64,000 nucleotides of DNA, taken from assembly GCA_002105175.1 (NCBI GenBank), contig MCGE01000029.1, positions 62,001 through 126,000 of the forward strand. The letters are read 5' to 3'. The DNA is from Absidia repens (taxonomy: Eukaryota; Mucoromycota; Mucoromycetes; Mucorales; Cunninghamellaceae). Below are positions 34,600 through 47,374 of this stretch, piece by piece. Numbering within the stretch: the stretch's first letter is position 1; each line of letters begins with the position of its first letter. The position numbers and the translations under genes were made by a program. The notes under the pieces were generated by a model. The model was not told where the DNA came from. It made no database searches and was given only the letters and a program-made list of their open reading frames with translations.

Positions 34600-36110
34600 A
34601 TGAATAGTAGAGCGGAAATATGGGTTATGTTTCATACTAAGCGGCCTAGAACAGTCAACCAGTCGCTAGGCTAGGATGCGGGGCAAAGTCGTTCTATTAG
34701 AAAGCAGTGCGAAAATGATCTATAGCGGTGGCTACACACACAGAAGGATCTATGTATTTATTTATATCATTGTTTGGTTAAGAAAGAATATAAACTATCT
34801 CTGGTAGTCGCAAGTGGCCGGAGACCGCTCTCTAATCAGCTCCTGTGATACTGGAAAAAAAAAAGTAGTCATAGTGGGGTGACCTAGAGAGCAAGTGTTT
34901 GGTAGGGTACTCACAAAACAGCTAAAACAGTGATATTGTTTATTTTTTGAGAAGTCAGAGTATGGTTATGAAAAAAGACACATTTTATTGAAACATATTG
35001 GTATATACTAAAACTAAAGACAAGGGGTTCATTGTAAGAATGGGATTCAATGGAATGATCTTCTGGAGGAATCGTGAGGTAGACTAATATTAGAGTTGAA
35101 GAATGGCAAATATTAATCTAAAGGGAAAGTTGTAAAAAAGGATCTAATATACTTTACAAGACATAAGAAGTATTAAAGAGTTATATTTTATTGAAGAATA
35201 ATGATGGTCAACACTAATTAAAGGAGTGATGGTAGAGAAAAGAGATCAATTGCACAAGACATTGTGAAAGACTATGGAATATTTTCCATAGAATTATGTA
35301 AAAAAGAGGCGTATTTTATTCAAATATAGACACAAACTATGACAAGCTAAAACTAAATCAAACTCATGAAGATCCAATAACCCAAACTAATGGACATCCT
35401 AAATCCTGAATCCAAAATGAAAGGTTTCCCCATGCATCTAGTACTCCCTATTCTGAAAACGCTTCTAAACTAGTTCTGACACTAAATCTATTCCAACATA
35501 ACCACATAGGAGCCACAATTGTGAAGAATTAAAGAAAGAAAAAATAGAGAGAGAGAGTGATTGGCTTCCCCCCATTAAAAAAATAATATTCACGTGGGCG
35601 GGATTGGAAATGTATTTTTTGGTCTCTTGCTTTTTTTTAGTGGATACAAAAAGCGACCACCTTTTTTTTCAATCTTTTATAACAGGTAACACAATGATTT
35701 TCGTATCATGAAAGTCACCATAATCATTCAGTAATTGTAGCATGGTATTTATCTTCCTGGTGAAGTCCTTTGCAGACAAGATGGAGCAAAGACGGCCTAG
35801 TTTAGTTCAGCCCACCCCCCTTTTCTGTACTGTACAGTACAGTACTGGAGAGTAGTTTGTCACGTACTGTAGAATAGCTTATCCCCTTTCGTTGGTTGGA
35901 TTTGTTTCTTTTACATTATGTTTACTCTACAAAAAAAAAAAAAAATTATACCCTAGTTCCGCGCACATCAAGCTCATCCACACATATGCCTAATCGTCTC
36001 AGCTTCATATATAGTGGTTGTCATGGTGCTATCCATACACTAGTTTAGTTTAACCGTCAGAGTTGTATATTAGCATGTAAAATAAAAATATAGCTTTGTA
36101 CTTTTGCTTT
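34600..36110 (-). repeat. Dispersed repeat copy F
   Basis: Long copy. On the minus strand: CACGTG head at 35591-35596 in GGGCGGGATT context, core at about 35417-35434, and AATAAA-type sites near 35315 and 34990. The far end near 34865 reads AGTAGTCATAGTGG, shared with copies A and G. The other flank, past the head to about 36110, shares TAGAATAG-TTATCCC with copy G near 51440 and a GTTGTCA-GGTGCT stretch with copy E. The unit may therefore be about 1.5 kb. Non-coding. Confidence 0.8.
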
Positions 36111-36890
36111 TACATGATTTCCCTTGCGTTTCGTTCTGTCAGTTGTGCATAAATACATGATGACTGAAGCGCACTGGAAGGTATTTAGTTGATTCGGATG
36201 ACAATCTCTCTTTTTTTTGGTTCTTCGATCCCTCAGTCAAAACAGATCACATTCAAAGGCCCAAGTCTTCTTTTTAATTAATTTAATAAAAAACAAAAAG
36301 CAAACAACGATGTCACTTGGTTTCTTTTCAGCTTTACTATCATATGGTGATGGTCAAAAGTTTTATTGTGAAGTAAGATAAATATCATTATTTTTCGTGA
36401 AACCCAGTTTCTTGCTGGACTGAACCATACATATATATCTGTTGCTTCATGTCACAAAAATACGAACTCACAATCACAATCACACACATTGTACAATTAT
36501 AGGCATATACGCCCAGTCTAATCAATACCACGACGCTATGTACTGTTTGATGTTTTTTTTATTTGACAACAACTAGTATAAATCAAAAGTAATATATGTA
36601 TAAAAAGTGGGGAGAATTTATATATAAAAAAAAGGTAACAGTAGTGCTAGAAATAAGAAATAATAGAAATAAGAATAATAATAGGAATAATAATAGTAGT
36701 AGTGATAATAAAGGTCTATGGTATAAAAAATGGAAGGAGTGTAATAAATGACGGTGGAGATGGGACAAGAAGAATTGAATACATGCTTTGAATGACAGGA
36801 GGAATGTGATGGTGGTGATGATGATGATGATAGGTGATGGAGGAGTAAGGAGGGAAAGTTGCTAACACTAAAATGTAACTAGTCATAGGA
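36111..36890. other. Intergenic DNA, 3' flank of the kinase gene
   Basis: AT-rich. The gene-proximal part is the 3' untranslated region of the minus-strand kinase with a TTATT-type site near 36570. No separate gene. Confidence 0.5.
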
Positions 36891-37081
36891 TCACTCTTCC
36901 TCTTCTTCCTCTTCTTCAATGATCGCTTTACTTGTCATGGATGCCGCCCGATCATTCATTCCATAGACACTCAATCTTGAGCGAGGTGTAAATTCAAATC
37001 GTCGACCGACCGGGCCAATTGCTGCATTTTTTGATGCGGATGACTAGAATAAAAACAAATCAGTATAAATTAGTTGGGTTC

Positions 37082-37118
<37 letters not shown>

Positions 37119-40100
37119 TGAATCCTACCAAGAGTGCAGGCGATGATTTTGAAGAATACGGTTTCAAATGTGCTAAAGATGAATTTGTAGAAGAAGCGGA
37201 AGAAGGCAAGCCAGTTTCGGTGGTCATTTTTGTCCATTCCTTCTTCTCTTCCTCGTCAGTGGTCGGTGGCGTTGGTGGAAAAACAGAGATAATCTCTTTG
37301 GTTGGTGATGACAATGAGGACGGTAATGGCGATGATGATGAAGGTGGTGGAGGTGTGGGACTAGCTGGTACCGGTTTTTTCATTCCTGCATCAGAAGACG
37401 GCTTTGAAAGGTGCGGTTGTGTAAACGCTGTTTCAGATGATGATGATAATGGCGATGGTGATGATAGTTTAGGCGGTTGAGAGGTTTTGGAGGAGGTAGT
37501 AGGAGGGATGCGGGCGCTATTAGAGAGAGCTGGAAAGCTGGGCATGGTTGATGTTGGTTCCGCATCAGGTGGGGTTGGTGGTGGTGATGGTTGCTGCAGC
37601 TGGACTTGTCGGGGCAGGCAAGGGTTTTGATAACACTGTCGATTATTGCTATTTTTGCTGTTGTTCGTATAAATAGCAGCTGGTGGAGCAGGCGAAGGGA
37701 GAGCGGGTGAGACGGCCGCAGCGGTATTAACGTAACTTGTCGAAGTAACAATAGATAAGGGAGGTTTAGCCGTTGCCATTGTCGCAGTAGGAGGAGGAGG
37801 TGAAAGCATCCCACCCATTGTTGGTAAAGGATTCATATTGAGATGATGTGGCTTGTGCGTACCCTTCCCAGTGCTGTAACTATTGACTTGTTGATTCCAT
37901 TCGATAGATTGTAATGCTTGTCGTTGGTATTTGGGCGATGGCCCCGATCGATAGATTCCAGAAGTCAAGCCATCTTGTTGCTGTGTACCACTTTGGCAAA
38001 AATCAAAGTCACGATAGCTGACAGGTTGACCGTCCTTTTGATTGTGATGTCGCACCGACGATGATCGTAAAGGTGTTTCGTGAAAGCCAGATTCAAGCTT
38101 ACCAGGATTTCCACCAAACCACGATTTGACTGATGTGAACCAACCGGATTTTTCAGATGAAGCCACAGAAATAGAGGATGAGGATGCAATCGACGTAATG
38201 GACCGAGGAGATGGTTTGAATTGTGATGAGATTCCAAATGATGAATAGGATTGGTTGGTGTTGGTCATTGAGGGTGGTAATTTTGAATGTGGTAGCGGCA
38301 TGGGCACTGTTGTTCCCATCCGCTTATTATCCATATCCGTCAGTCTGTTTGAATCAGCCGATGTGGGAAGAATATCAGAAGGACTGGTTTGTGTCGTACA
38401 ATCAATCATCACTGCCGGTGGTGGCGGTGTCGGTAGATTGGTCTGGCATGCTGAATCGACAGGCATTGATGTTAACATAGGTCCAAGGGAGAAGTGTTTT
38501 GGTGAGGATGCTGACCATCTATCGTTAGTGTCTAGGGGTTTCTGATACCGGTTGTTCAATGTCGAAGAAGAAAAGCCCAAATCATTATCAGGTGGTTGTT
38601 GCTGCTGCCGTTGTTGTTGTTTTTCCATCAACATATTCCATAGTGTATTTTCAGTACTACAGGTATTCGTTCGCATGGACTGCACAATATATTCATCAAA
38701 CCCAGCAGTCACCAATGCAGTTGCTAATCGTTGTTCCGTATAATTCATAGAGTTATCCAAGGAAGAGATAGATGATATAGATGATGGTCGGATAGATTCG
38801 CGAGTCGAGGGTAAGGATAGAGGCAAAGAAGATCGAAAAGTAGTTGCGGATTGATTGCTACTGGTGGATGATCGGTTGCTGACAGTAGGTGCCGAGAATC
38901 TCGGTGAGCGAGAACTGTATTTCGCCTTGTCCTCTGGTCGCATCATCCCAAGACTGGATCGAACTTGTGGTGAGAATTTTGAGCCATCAGAATAGTTGTT
39001 GAATCCGCTTTTCCGAAAGTTGTGTTGTTGCATAAAATCGCCAGGCCGACCAGGAAGTTCGGAGTTGCTGACAAAACTAGCTTCAGTCACCAAATCATCG
39101 TCCTCTTCTTCCATTAGGTCGTTCTTGAATCGGGAGTTTGAGAATATGGAATCTAGGTCAGATCGACTAGAGTAGCGTGTTGAAGAAGAACTGTCATCGT
39201 CGTCATCGTCATCATCAAGATCGTCGCGGTTGTTGTGGTGATTACAATCCAATTCCATAACATGAGGGGCAATCGAGTTGCCATTTTCGTCGTTGTCAGC
39301 CATGAAAATACTTTGCATCCAAGGGTGATTTATGATTTGGTCTATTGTGAATCGATCAGCTGGTTCACGTTTCAAAATGTTGGCGATCAAATCTTGGGCA
39401 TACGATGAGAAATAACATGGCATTTCATAATCCACATTGACAATTTTGCGTTGAGTTGTGATTTCAGAATCGTCATCAAAAGGCAATTCGCCAGCCAACA
39501 ATGTATATAGAATAACACCCAAAGACCATATATCAGTTTCTATAACACAGCAATATACGGATAAAAAAAAAGAAGGTCAATAAAAATATAAACATAAATA
39601 ATAGTATCACAGCGTATATTTGTATAAACTCACCTGGACCAGTATACTTTTGGCGCATGATAACCTCTAATAAATATATGATAATCAAATGCATAATCAA
39701 AAAAAAAAAAAAAAATTAAAAAAGGAGGTTAGACTCAATAAACCAATAGCTTGTGTGACCCAATGTGAGTTTACTTTTATTTCCTATTGTTCCACCCACA
39801 AATTGACTTTTTCCTTACCTGGAGCAGAATAGGCCAGACTTCCACAAAATGTTTCCAACAGTTGCTTGTTGTCAGTAAAGCGAGCAAAACCAAAATCACA
39901 TATCTTGCAATTGTCGTTGACATCCAATAGAATATTTTCCAATTTCAGGTCGCGATGTATGATACCTTGACGATGACAAAGTTGAATTGCATTGGTGAGT
40001 TGTTGAAACCATCCGTGTACACGAGTCTCAGAGAAGCGTCCAGTTGAAGCCAAAAGGTCAAATAGTTCACCGTTAGGACAGTATTCAGAGAAGATATGGA

Positions 40101-40571
40101 TAGCGGATTCGGTGACAATGATTTCATAAATGCGTACAATATTGGGATGTTCTAATTGACGATGATGATGTATTTCCCTTGCAATCATAGAAGCGTGTTG
40201 TTTGCTGATCTTTTTTACTGCCACTTGTTGTCCAGTCAATTTGTGAGTGCCTAATTTGACTTTGCCAAAAGTTCCCTAAACGAGAAAGAGCAATCAAGCA
40301 ATAACGTGGGAGATAAGGAGTGAGTATATTTCAAGTACTTAATCGTTATAAATAAACAAAAATCATGCTTACTTCGCCTATAGTTTCCCCTATTGCATAG
40401 CAGCCCACCGACGTCATTTCACGAGAAGATAATTCTTTCAATAATTCATTGTAATCCGCTGCTAACTAAAAGAACTGTCGTTAGTATATATATATATTCA
40501 TAAAGTAGAATATCGTATAGTCATTTTACCTTGGCTTTTTGATTTCGTAGACTTAATCGTTTATAGGACAT
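36891..40571 (-). CDS. CAMK-like serine/threonine protein kinase with long regulatory tail
   Basis: Six exons (40571-40530, 40465-40373, 40275-39819, 39666-39634, 39539-37129, 37043-36891) give 1062 residues. The kinase domain spans about 37-300: GETIGEGTFGKV loop, VAVKK with the catalytic Lys (about residue 66), HRDLKLEN, DFGFA, CGSLAYSAPE and WSLGVILYTLLAGELPFDDD. These are features of the CAMK-like (Kin4/Snf1/MARK) group, with Kin4-type kinases the closest match I can suggest. The tail is Ser/Pro/Gln-rich and ends in an acidic run of Glu. Within it, a helical segment beginning RLATALVTAGFDEYIVQSM resembles a UBA-like fold. A 33-nt exon carries part of the activation segment. The intron before the last exon begins with a run of about 34 A. 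Substrates are unknown. Confidence 0.9.
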
Positions 40572-42425
40572 TATGTGGTGATCGTTGGTGAATGAAGAGT
40601 GTATTGAAAAGGAATGGGAAGGGATTGTTTACACGTCGAGACGAGAAACGATAAAGAAGATGGGTGGTAAATGTGTTGCTGGACTTTTTTCTTTTTTTTT
40701 TTCTGAAAAAATATAAAAGGTGTAAAGTGTGTAGTGAGAGCGTAGTTGATTGAAAGAGCAAAGAGAAGAGTTGGTGGGTTGTATAATAAAGGTGAATTAA
40801 GAATGAATCATCAAAAGAGATGATAAGAAGGAAGGCGAATAAAAGGAGACGAAGGAAGGAGTAGGTGAGTGAATTGAGAGAGTGGGGATATATTATACAA
40901 GGGAAGAAGAAAAGAAAAACAAAAGGACGAAAAAAAAAGAGGAGAAAAAAAGGTGGGTGGGATGACAAAAAAAAAATAATCTGATCGCCTGCTTTATTGG
41001 TTACAATTCAATGTTGTACAAATGAAGAAAACCTTGGTTGATTTCTTTATTTTCAAAACCTTTTATTTTTTATTATTTTCATTCCTGATGCATTGTTGAA
41101 GTAACATTCATATTTAGTAGCGTTAGCAACCAGGATCTTGGCTCACTCACGATCGTCGGGATGTAAATATTTATGAATATCTTTTTCTAGAGTCATATGA
41201 AATTACTGTGTTGTACCCCTCTCTTACTTTTTACATAACAACCACTCTGTCTCTCACTCGAAGTTACATGTATAGAACTGGTACTACTCCAAACAAATAC
41301 AATATACTCATATTTATTACTTTTGTCAATTTTTTGTATCAGTGAAAATTTCCTTACTGTCCAATTCTTCTCTCGCACAAACTCTTAAGTGCCCCAAGCC
41401 ATTCTGTGTGAATACTATACAGTACATTTATTCTGGTCGATAATTGCAGGTCAAGCCTTTTTTTTTTTTTTTTTTTTTCTCCTTGGGGTGTTTTATTGTA
41501 TTTAATGTTCGATTTGTTACACGTAGACGACACATATTGGTCCTTGATCGCCTTACTTGATCACTATACGAAGCACCAAGTTTTACTCCACTGTGAATTT
41601 TTAGAAAGCAAATGTTACTCGATTACATTTGGAAATAGGTATATGGTGGAGCGTGAATGCATAGTCAGTACATAACTACAATATGTAATATACTTAAGCA
41701 AGTAGGGAATAAAGCATTATGGATAAAGTGGTACAGTACAACGCTGATCATATATATTTGATACATTATCATAGGACAGTTAACGGTCAAGGCACACCAA
41801 TCTGTCCTACTGTATACTGCATTTTGATACTGTAAACGGTGTCAGTAGCTTGTGTGTACCTTATTAATTATTGTGAAAAACACTCGATACTGGCAATTTA
41901 TACGTTCTTGATATCTCTTTCTATGGCATTGGGTGATTTTGGGTAAGAAATGAACAAGTCATGTCAAAGCGAAATACTAGGAACTAACCAGTTACTTTCA
42001 AAATTAGATCAGCATTATTTTGTGTCGGATCTACAAAAAAGGCGCTCTGTGTCACTGTCGCATTAAAAATCTTAACTTGCCACCGAATATTACAACACAA
42101 CAAACTGGAGAACATTGTTGTTATGAGTACAAGAACAGTAAACCTAAGAAATCATGGATTTTATTTGATGATACTGTTATGATTATTTGATGATCACGGA
42201 CGCACACTGATTACTGGTACTTTCAGGTCACACAAAAAAAGGCAGGGTCGGGCCTTCACCACAGTTTTATATTTTTCCCTCCACTCCTTTTTTTTTTTTT
42301 TTGATCATTTATTATTCTCTTTCTTCCACTATCCGTTTTCCCCTTCACCTCCTATTACATATTAGTATATCATATCGTCACAGATTCATTCCCTTAGATA
42401 CAAATACCCTTTTGGTCGTACCCTG
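40572..42425. other. Intergenic region between divergent genes
   Basis: Upstream of the kinase (minus) and the low-complexity protein (plus). The kinase leader is very purine-rich on the plus strand. A T-run lies at 41459-41478. A 56-codon open frame at 41505-41675 is listed as a finding. No repeat core is seen. A 135-codon minus frame at 40561-40968 overlaps the kinase start and looks like leader sequence. Confidence 0.45.
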
Positions 42426-44647
42426 ATGGTAATTACCTCTTTTTATACATTTTTGAAATGAAAACGTGTTTTGTAATTTTTTGCTTTTTACACCTTAACA
42501 TTCTCAATGTTTACTGATTCTTCTCTCTTTAATAGAACACACCTCCTCCTGAAAACGAACTTCCGAAACTGGACCCATTACCTTCACTTTCCATGCCTGC
42601 AATACAACCTTCAAACGCGGAATCTTCAACAAGCCCACCACCAGTACCTGCACCATCTACTCATCGACGACGAAGACATACCATTAATCGACCTGATGCT
42701 GCTTCGGCCTTATTAACTGAATCTGATGAAGGAGAAACTGATGACCAAACACTCGATCGAATATCCGGTATCTTGTCGAATTTGATTCAGGAAGCGAATG
42801 AAGCGGTGCAAAACAATGGATCAACAACAAACAGAAGGCGTTCAGCAACTTCGACTTTGATGAAGGACCGTCGACGGCATTCCATGTATTCACCATCGCA
42901 GCCAGTTGACAGTGTTATACCCTGTAGGTCTAAATCTATATCACGCTTGCCTCGCCCTACTCGTCAACAACAATACAATTATACGTGGTTCCATGATCAT
43001 CTTTCTAATGGATCATCCTCTTCTTCAATATCTCCAACACCGTTATTCTCACCGACACCTATCATAGAATCACCAACGACTTCATCATCAGTAGAACAGC
43101 AACAGTATCAGCATCAGCAGGAGCATGATTCGGAATACATGGAATACCAAGATACGCAAACGGATAGAGAGGATGAGGATGGAATCAGTGATAGACAGAC
43201 AATCAACAGTGCATCGCCTGTCGACAATTTGGAAAACCCCGATACGGATCAACAGACTGATAGTGACGATGGCTTTACTGATGATGAAACTCAACAAGCA
43301 CGCGATAATGATGAATTACAGCAACAGGAAATATCACATGTATCAACAAAAAGACGACACACACTTCCTAGATCAGATCCTTTGATAGAATCTCTTCGAC
43401 GATTGGATACATCTATGGCTTTGGTTGAGTCCTTGTCTCGAGATTTGGCTGAAGAAATGCGGCAACCGCACCAAGACGACGAAGAAGAAGAGGAAGAAGA
43501 AGAAGAAAAAGAAGAAGAAATAGAAACAGCAGCAACAGTAACAGCAACAGCAGCAAAAGATAGCGTCCGGCCCACGTCATTCATATCGTCCACTTCCACT
43601 TCCAAACTCACCCTTCTTCTCCTTCCCCTATTACATATCCCCCATGCACTGATCACCACTGTATTTGATACCCTCGCTACTCCTGGAAGTACCAATACAA
43701 CAACATGGAATTTTTCATCACCATCCCCTTCCTCCTCATCCTCCTTTGTCAATCATACTTCATCATCTTCGTCATCTCCTTCTTCCTTATCAGGCATGAT
43801 TGCATGGACATTCTTTTTTGCTTTAGCTAATATGGTGATCTCTTGGTCAGGTGTAACAGCTCCGCATGATTTTATTCAACAGCAGAAACAGCAACAGCGA
43901 CTAGCATCATCACCACTGCCACGACAGACACTCTCCGATCAGCAACCTCGAATGAACCTAGCTGTACGACCTCGAAGGTTATCTTTGCCTGGAAGTTACC
44001 GATCCGTCAACAATAACAGCACCGACGAGAACCCTGCTAAGGTGATCATGGATATCAGCAAAGCCATCATCAACAACAACAACAGCAACAACAACAACAG
44101 CAACAGCGACACCAATAGCAATAGAATGGTCCGGTTCAAACGTCCTGCTCCTATTAATACAACCTTATGCGTCAAGAAATCATCATCATCAACGTACTCA
44201 GTGCGGCGGACCACCACCACCACTACTACCACCATCAAACGATCAATGTCAAAAAAACGCATGGACAACAACAACAACAACAACAACAAGAACAAAAACA
44301 ACAATCGTAACGAGCATCATCAACACCAACAAAAACAGCAACAACTAAGACAATTGCAGCAACTTCAGAAACAGGTACAACAAGCACGACGTCTTTCATC
44401 GACGTATATGGATGCAAGCAAAAATTCAAACGACACGTCCTTCACATTAGCCATCCAACGATCTCGAATTTGGAAACAACAACAGCATCTTCGACATCAA
44501 CGACTGAGACGACCCGATTATCTTTTGAAAAAACCAGACCCAGTCAACAGCAAGCTATCATTACCGCCACCCCCACCCCCACCACCACGACAACAGCAAC
44601 AACATCATGATCCGTTCAGGACACTCCATCGTCGGTACTCTTTTTAA
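42426..44647 (+). CDS. Low-complexity protein with two hydrophobic segments, unknown function
   Basis: Not recognised. Exon 2 (42536-44647) has a good acceptor TTAATAG directly before AACACACCTCC. The only suitable upstream start is an isolated ATG at 42426-42428 followed at once by a donor GTAATT, giving a protein of 704 residues that begins MNTPPPENELPK. If that exon is wrong, the first internal ATG is 42593. The chain has Ser/Gln/Asn-rich and basic tracts (RRRRH), helical segments such as LDRISGILSNLIQEANEAV and LIESLRRLDTSMALVESLS, an acidic Glu run, then two hydrophobic stretches (LTLLLLPLLHIPHALITTVF and MIAWTFFFALANMVISW) that could be membrane hairpins. The C-terminus is polyN/polyQ and then proline-rich. 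Confidence 0.65.
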
Positions 44648-45173
44648 TGGTCCCTTTTTTTTTTTTTTTGTGGATGTAGATAAAGGTCTCCCCCCCCCAC
44701 ACACACACATACTCATTGCTATAGTTATATACGTTTTGTGTAGCTTGATAGGACCTTATCATTTAATAGTTTTGTTTTTTGTTTTTTTTTTTTTTTGTTT
44801 TTTTGTTTTTTTTTGTTATTGTATGCGAAACCTCCCTCTCCCCCAATTTTTTTTTTTTTTTTTTTTTTTTACACATACACATACCCTCTATTTTTAGTCC
44901 AAAAAAAAAAAAAAAACAGTACAATAAAATAAAAGAAGTTGTTTGGAATGATTGAATGATGGAGATATGAAGGCCATTTGTTTTGTTTTATTTGAATATA
45001 TATATATATATATATATTACTTTATTGGGACAATATATTAAAAATAGTGTTGGGGCAATACATAGATATATCTAGAAACTAAAAAGACTATAAACTATCC
45101 TGGGACATGGACTAAATAAAAAACAACAACAACAACAACAACAACATATAGGGTGGAATGGTGGGAATCCATA
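44648..45173. other. Convergent 3' region with simple repeats
   Basis: Between the low-complexity gene and the RING gene. Long T-runs (44651-44669, 44778-44818, 44847-44870), an AATAAAATAAAA site near 44921 and a TA tract at 44997-45016. No gene. Confidence 0.6.
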
Positions 45174-47031
45174 TCATATGCGGGGGATGACCGCGGATAG
45201 AGGTGCTGGTAGTGGTGGAAAGTAGGAAGAAGGCGGTAGGGTCGGAGGCAGACGTCGAGGAGGCAAAGGGACCGAGGTGGAAGTGAACGACGGCACGCAC
45301 TTTTGAGCCACAGACGCAAGGAACGACCGTCGTTTCAATTGTCGTTGACGGGCATTGTAGCGTTGACGCGCCTTATCACGCCGAGGAAAGTAGAATTGAA
45401 TCAGGTTGTCCAGGGCAATGGCCGATGTGCAATTTTCAGGACCAAATGGATGGCGGCATAAAGGACATTGCGCTGCTGGAGGGACAGACCACGATAAAGG
45501 ACAGGCACATTGTAACATCACCGAACCTGCGTTGATGCTCATAGTGTTGTTAGCGTTGTTGTTGTTGTTGTTGCTAGTGGGGGTAGACGGTAATGGTGAT
45601 GGTGATGGTGTGGGTACGGACGAGCGTGGTGGTGGAGTTGGCGAGGAAATTTGTAGCGCCGAGTCGTCGTCGTCAATATCTTCATTGATTTCAATAGTGG
45701 TTGGGTCAGAGTAAGAAGGCGGAGAAGCTCGGCAAGGGATGTTGCTGATGGCTGATCCAGAGTTCAATGGAGTGGATATGTTACTTGTGAACCGTTTTAA
45801 TGGAGATCGAAGAAAGCTATGCTGACGAGAGGAAGGACTGGGTAGGGTCGGACTGGGTGTTTTTGACGGTGTCATGCTTCTGTATCGAGGTTTATAGGCT
45901 GACGACAGACGTTGAGATATAATTTTAGCTTTGGTGCCACTTTTTCTTCGTCGATCGCTGTCCGGAAGATAACTGTCGTCGTCGTCGTCATCATTGTTGG
46001 TGGATCGGTTGGTGGCATCATGACATGGCGAGCCACATTCGGTGAGTTTGCAGGTACAGTAGATGTGCTGGACGCAGTCTTTGCAAAAGGTATGTAAACA
46101 TGGCTGCAACGTGATTGGGTCAGTAAATATTGACAAACACACTGCACAAGTAAATTCATCTGGATTAGGCGACGAGGTGTCTAGCAAAGCCTAAAAAAAG
46201 AAAAAAAAATTAGGTAAATGTAGGATATCCCCCCCACACAAAAAAAAAGGACTTTGCACCTACCTTGAATTTTTTTTCCATTTGATTCAATTCGTGATGG
46301 TATTGCTGCAAATAATCTTTCCAGGAATTCATCAGTTGATCGGCTTGTCGTGAATTCCATAATGATGTCAATTGTTGATCCATTGTTTGTCGATAGTTGA
46401 ATAAATCCTTTTCCAGTTCACATATTCCTATGGCGCATTGTTTCAAATCGAGATGATCCTAGACCAAAATAATCACCATTGTTAGTAAAAGCGTTGTAGG
46501 CAATCGAGTTCGTGAGTCTCAAAATGACTTACAGAGAATCGGTGATCCACTTGTTGAATTTTGTCTTTGTAAGTGTTCTTGCCAGTGTGTCGATTTCCCC
46601 AATCATCTCGATAGGATTCAATAAATAATTGAGCAAGATGCAGTGAGATACGATTTGTGTTCAAAAAAGGGGATGTCTACAAATAAAAAAGCATGAATTT
46701 TTTTTAGTCTGTGGTACTTGACAAATCATGCATGCATAATGTATTCTCTTTTTCTGTTCCTTTGTCTTACCACTTTATCTACCAACAGCGTGAGTTGTTC
46801 CAAAGCTTCATACCAGTTGTCCGATAGCTGTTGTCCGTATTGATGTACACGTTCCAATTCATCTTCCCATTTTGCTTCGGTATTACTTCCAGTGCTGAAC
46901 GCAGAATCAATCATATGTAATCGTGCTTGCGGAGCGCCTGTTGAATGATTGGTATGATCAGTGGCATGAGATCGTTTGGTTTTCTTCAGCGTGGATAAAA
47001 GATTAATAAAAATGGAGGGTTTTAAAGTCAT
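45174..47031 (-). CDS. RING-finger protein (putative E3 ubiquitin ligase) with a split RING
   Basis: Four exons (47031-46771, 46676-46533, 46458-46264, 46190-45174), all in phase, give 538 residues. The first 200 residues are helical, with segments such as ELERVHQYGQQLSDNWYEAL and ELEKDLFNYRQTMDQQL that suggest a coiled coil. A C3HC4 RING follows: C215, C218, C231, H233, C236 and C239, then C442 and C445. The loop between C239 and C442 is 202 residues instead of the usual few dozen at most. It is filled with Asp runs, Ser/Pro-rich sequence and a polyN tract, plus extra cysteines (CTCKLTEC, QCACPLSW). After the RING comes a basic helix (RRDKARQRYNARQRQLKRR) and a Pro-rich end. The substrate is unknown. 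Confidence 0.85.
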
Positions 47032-47374
47032 AGTGTATGATAGAAATATAGTTGGTGTATGTATATAATAAAGATTGAGAGAAAGAGAGAGAGAAATGAA
47101 TTTTAATCAAAAACAAAAAACAAAAAAAAAAAAAAGAAGGGGGGGGGAGGTATTTTCATTCATCTTTTTTTTTTAACAAAAACGAAAAAAAGGGGTAGGG
47201 AGAAACGAGGTCAGGTTCCATTGTACCGCCATACATATAAATCAAGTCAGGTCATTTGTATTTCCGGCACAATCAATTCTAAATAATACCACACCATCAA
47301 CATAATAGATAATAATAGCCCCACAACAATGTAATAGATAATAATAAGCCCAAAGTAAAAAGAGACTGTCGTCT
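47032..47374. other. Short intergenic region
   Basis: Leader of the RING gene and 3' end of the exonuclease gene. It contains A-runs near 47104-47136 and nothing else of note. Confidence 0.5.

Noticed and set aside
40561..40968. 135-codon minus frame over the kinase start region
   Set aside because: It overlaps the true kinase exon 1 in another frame and is made of Phe/Leu/Ser from a pyrimidine-rich leader.
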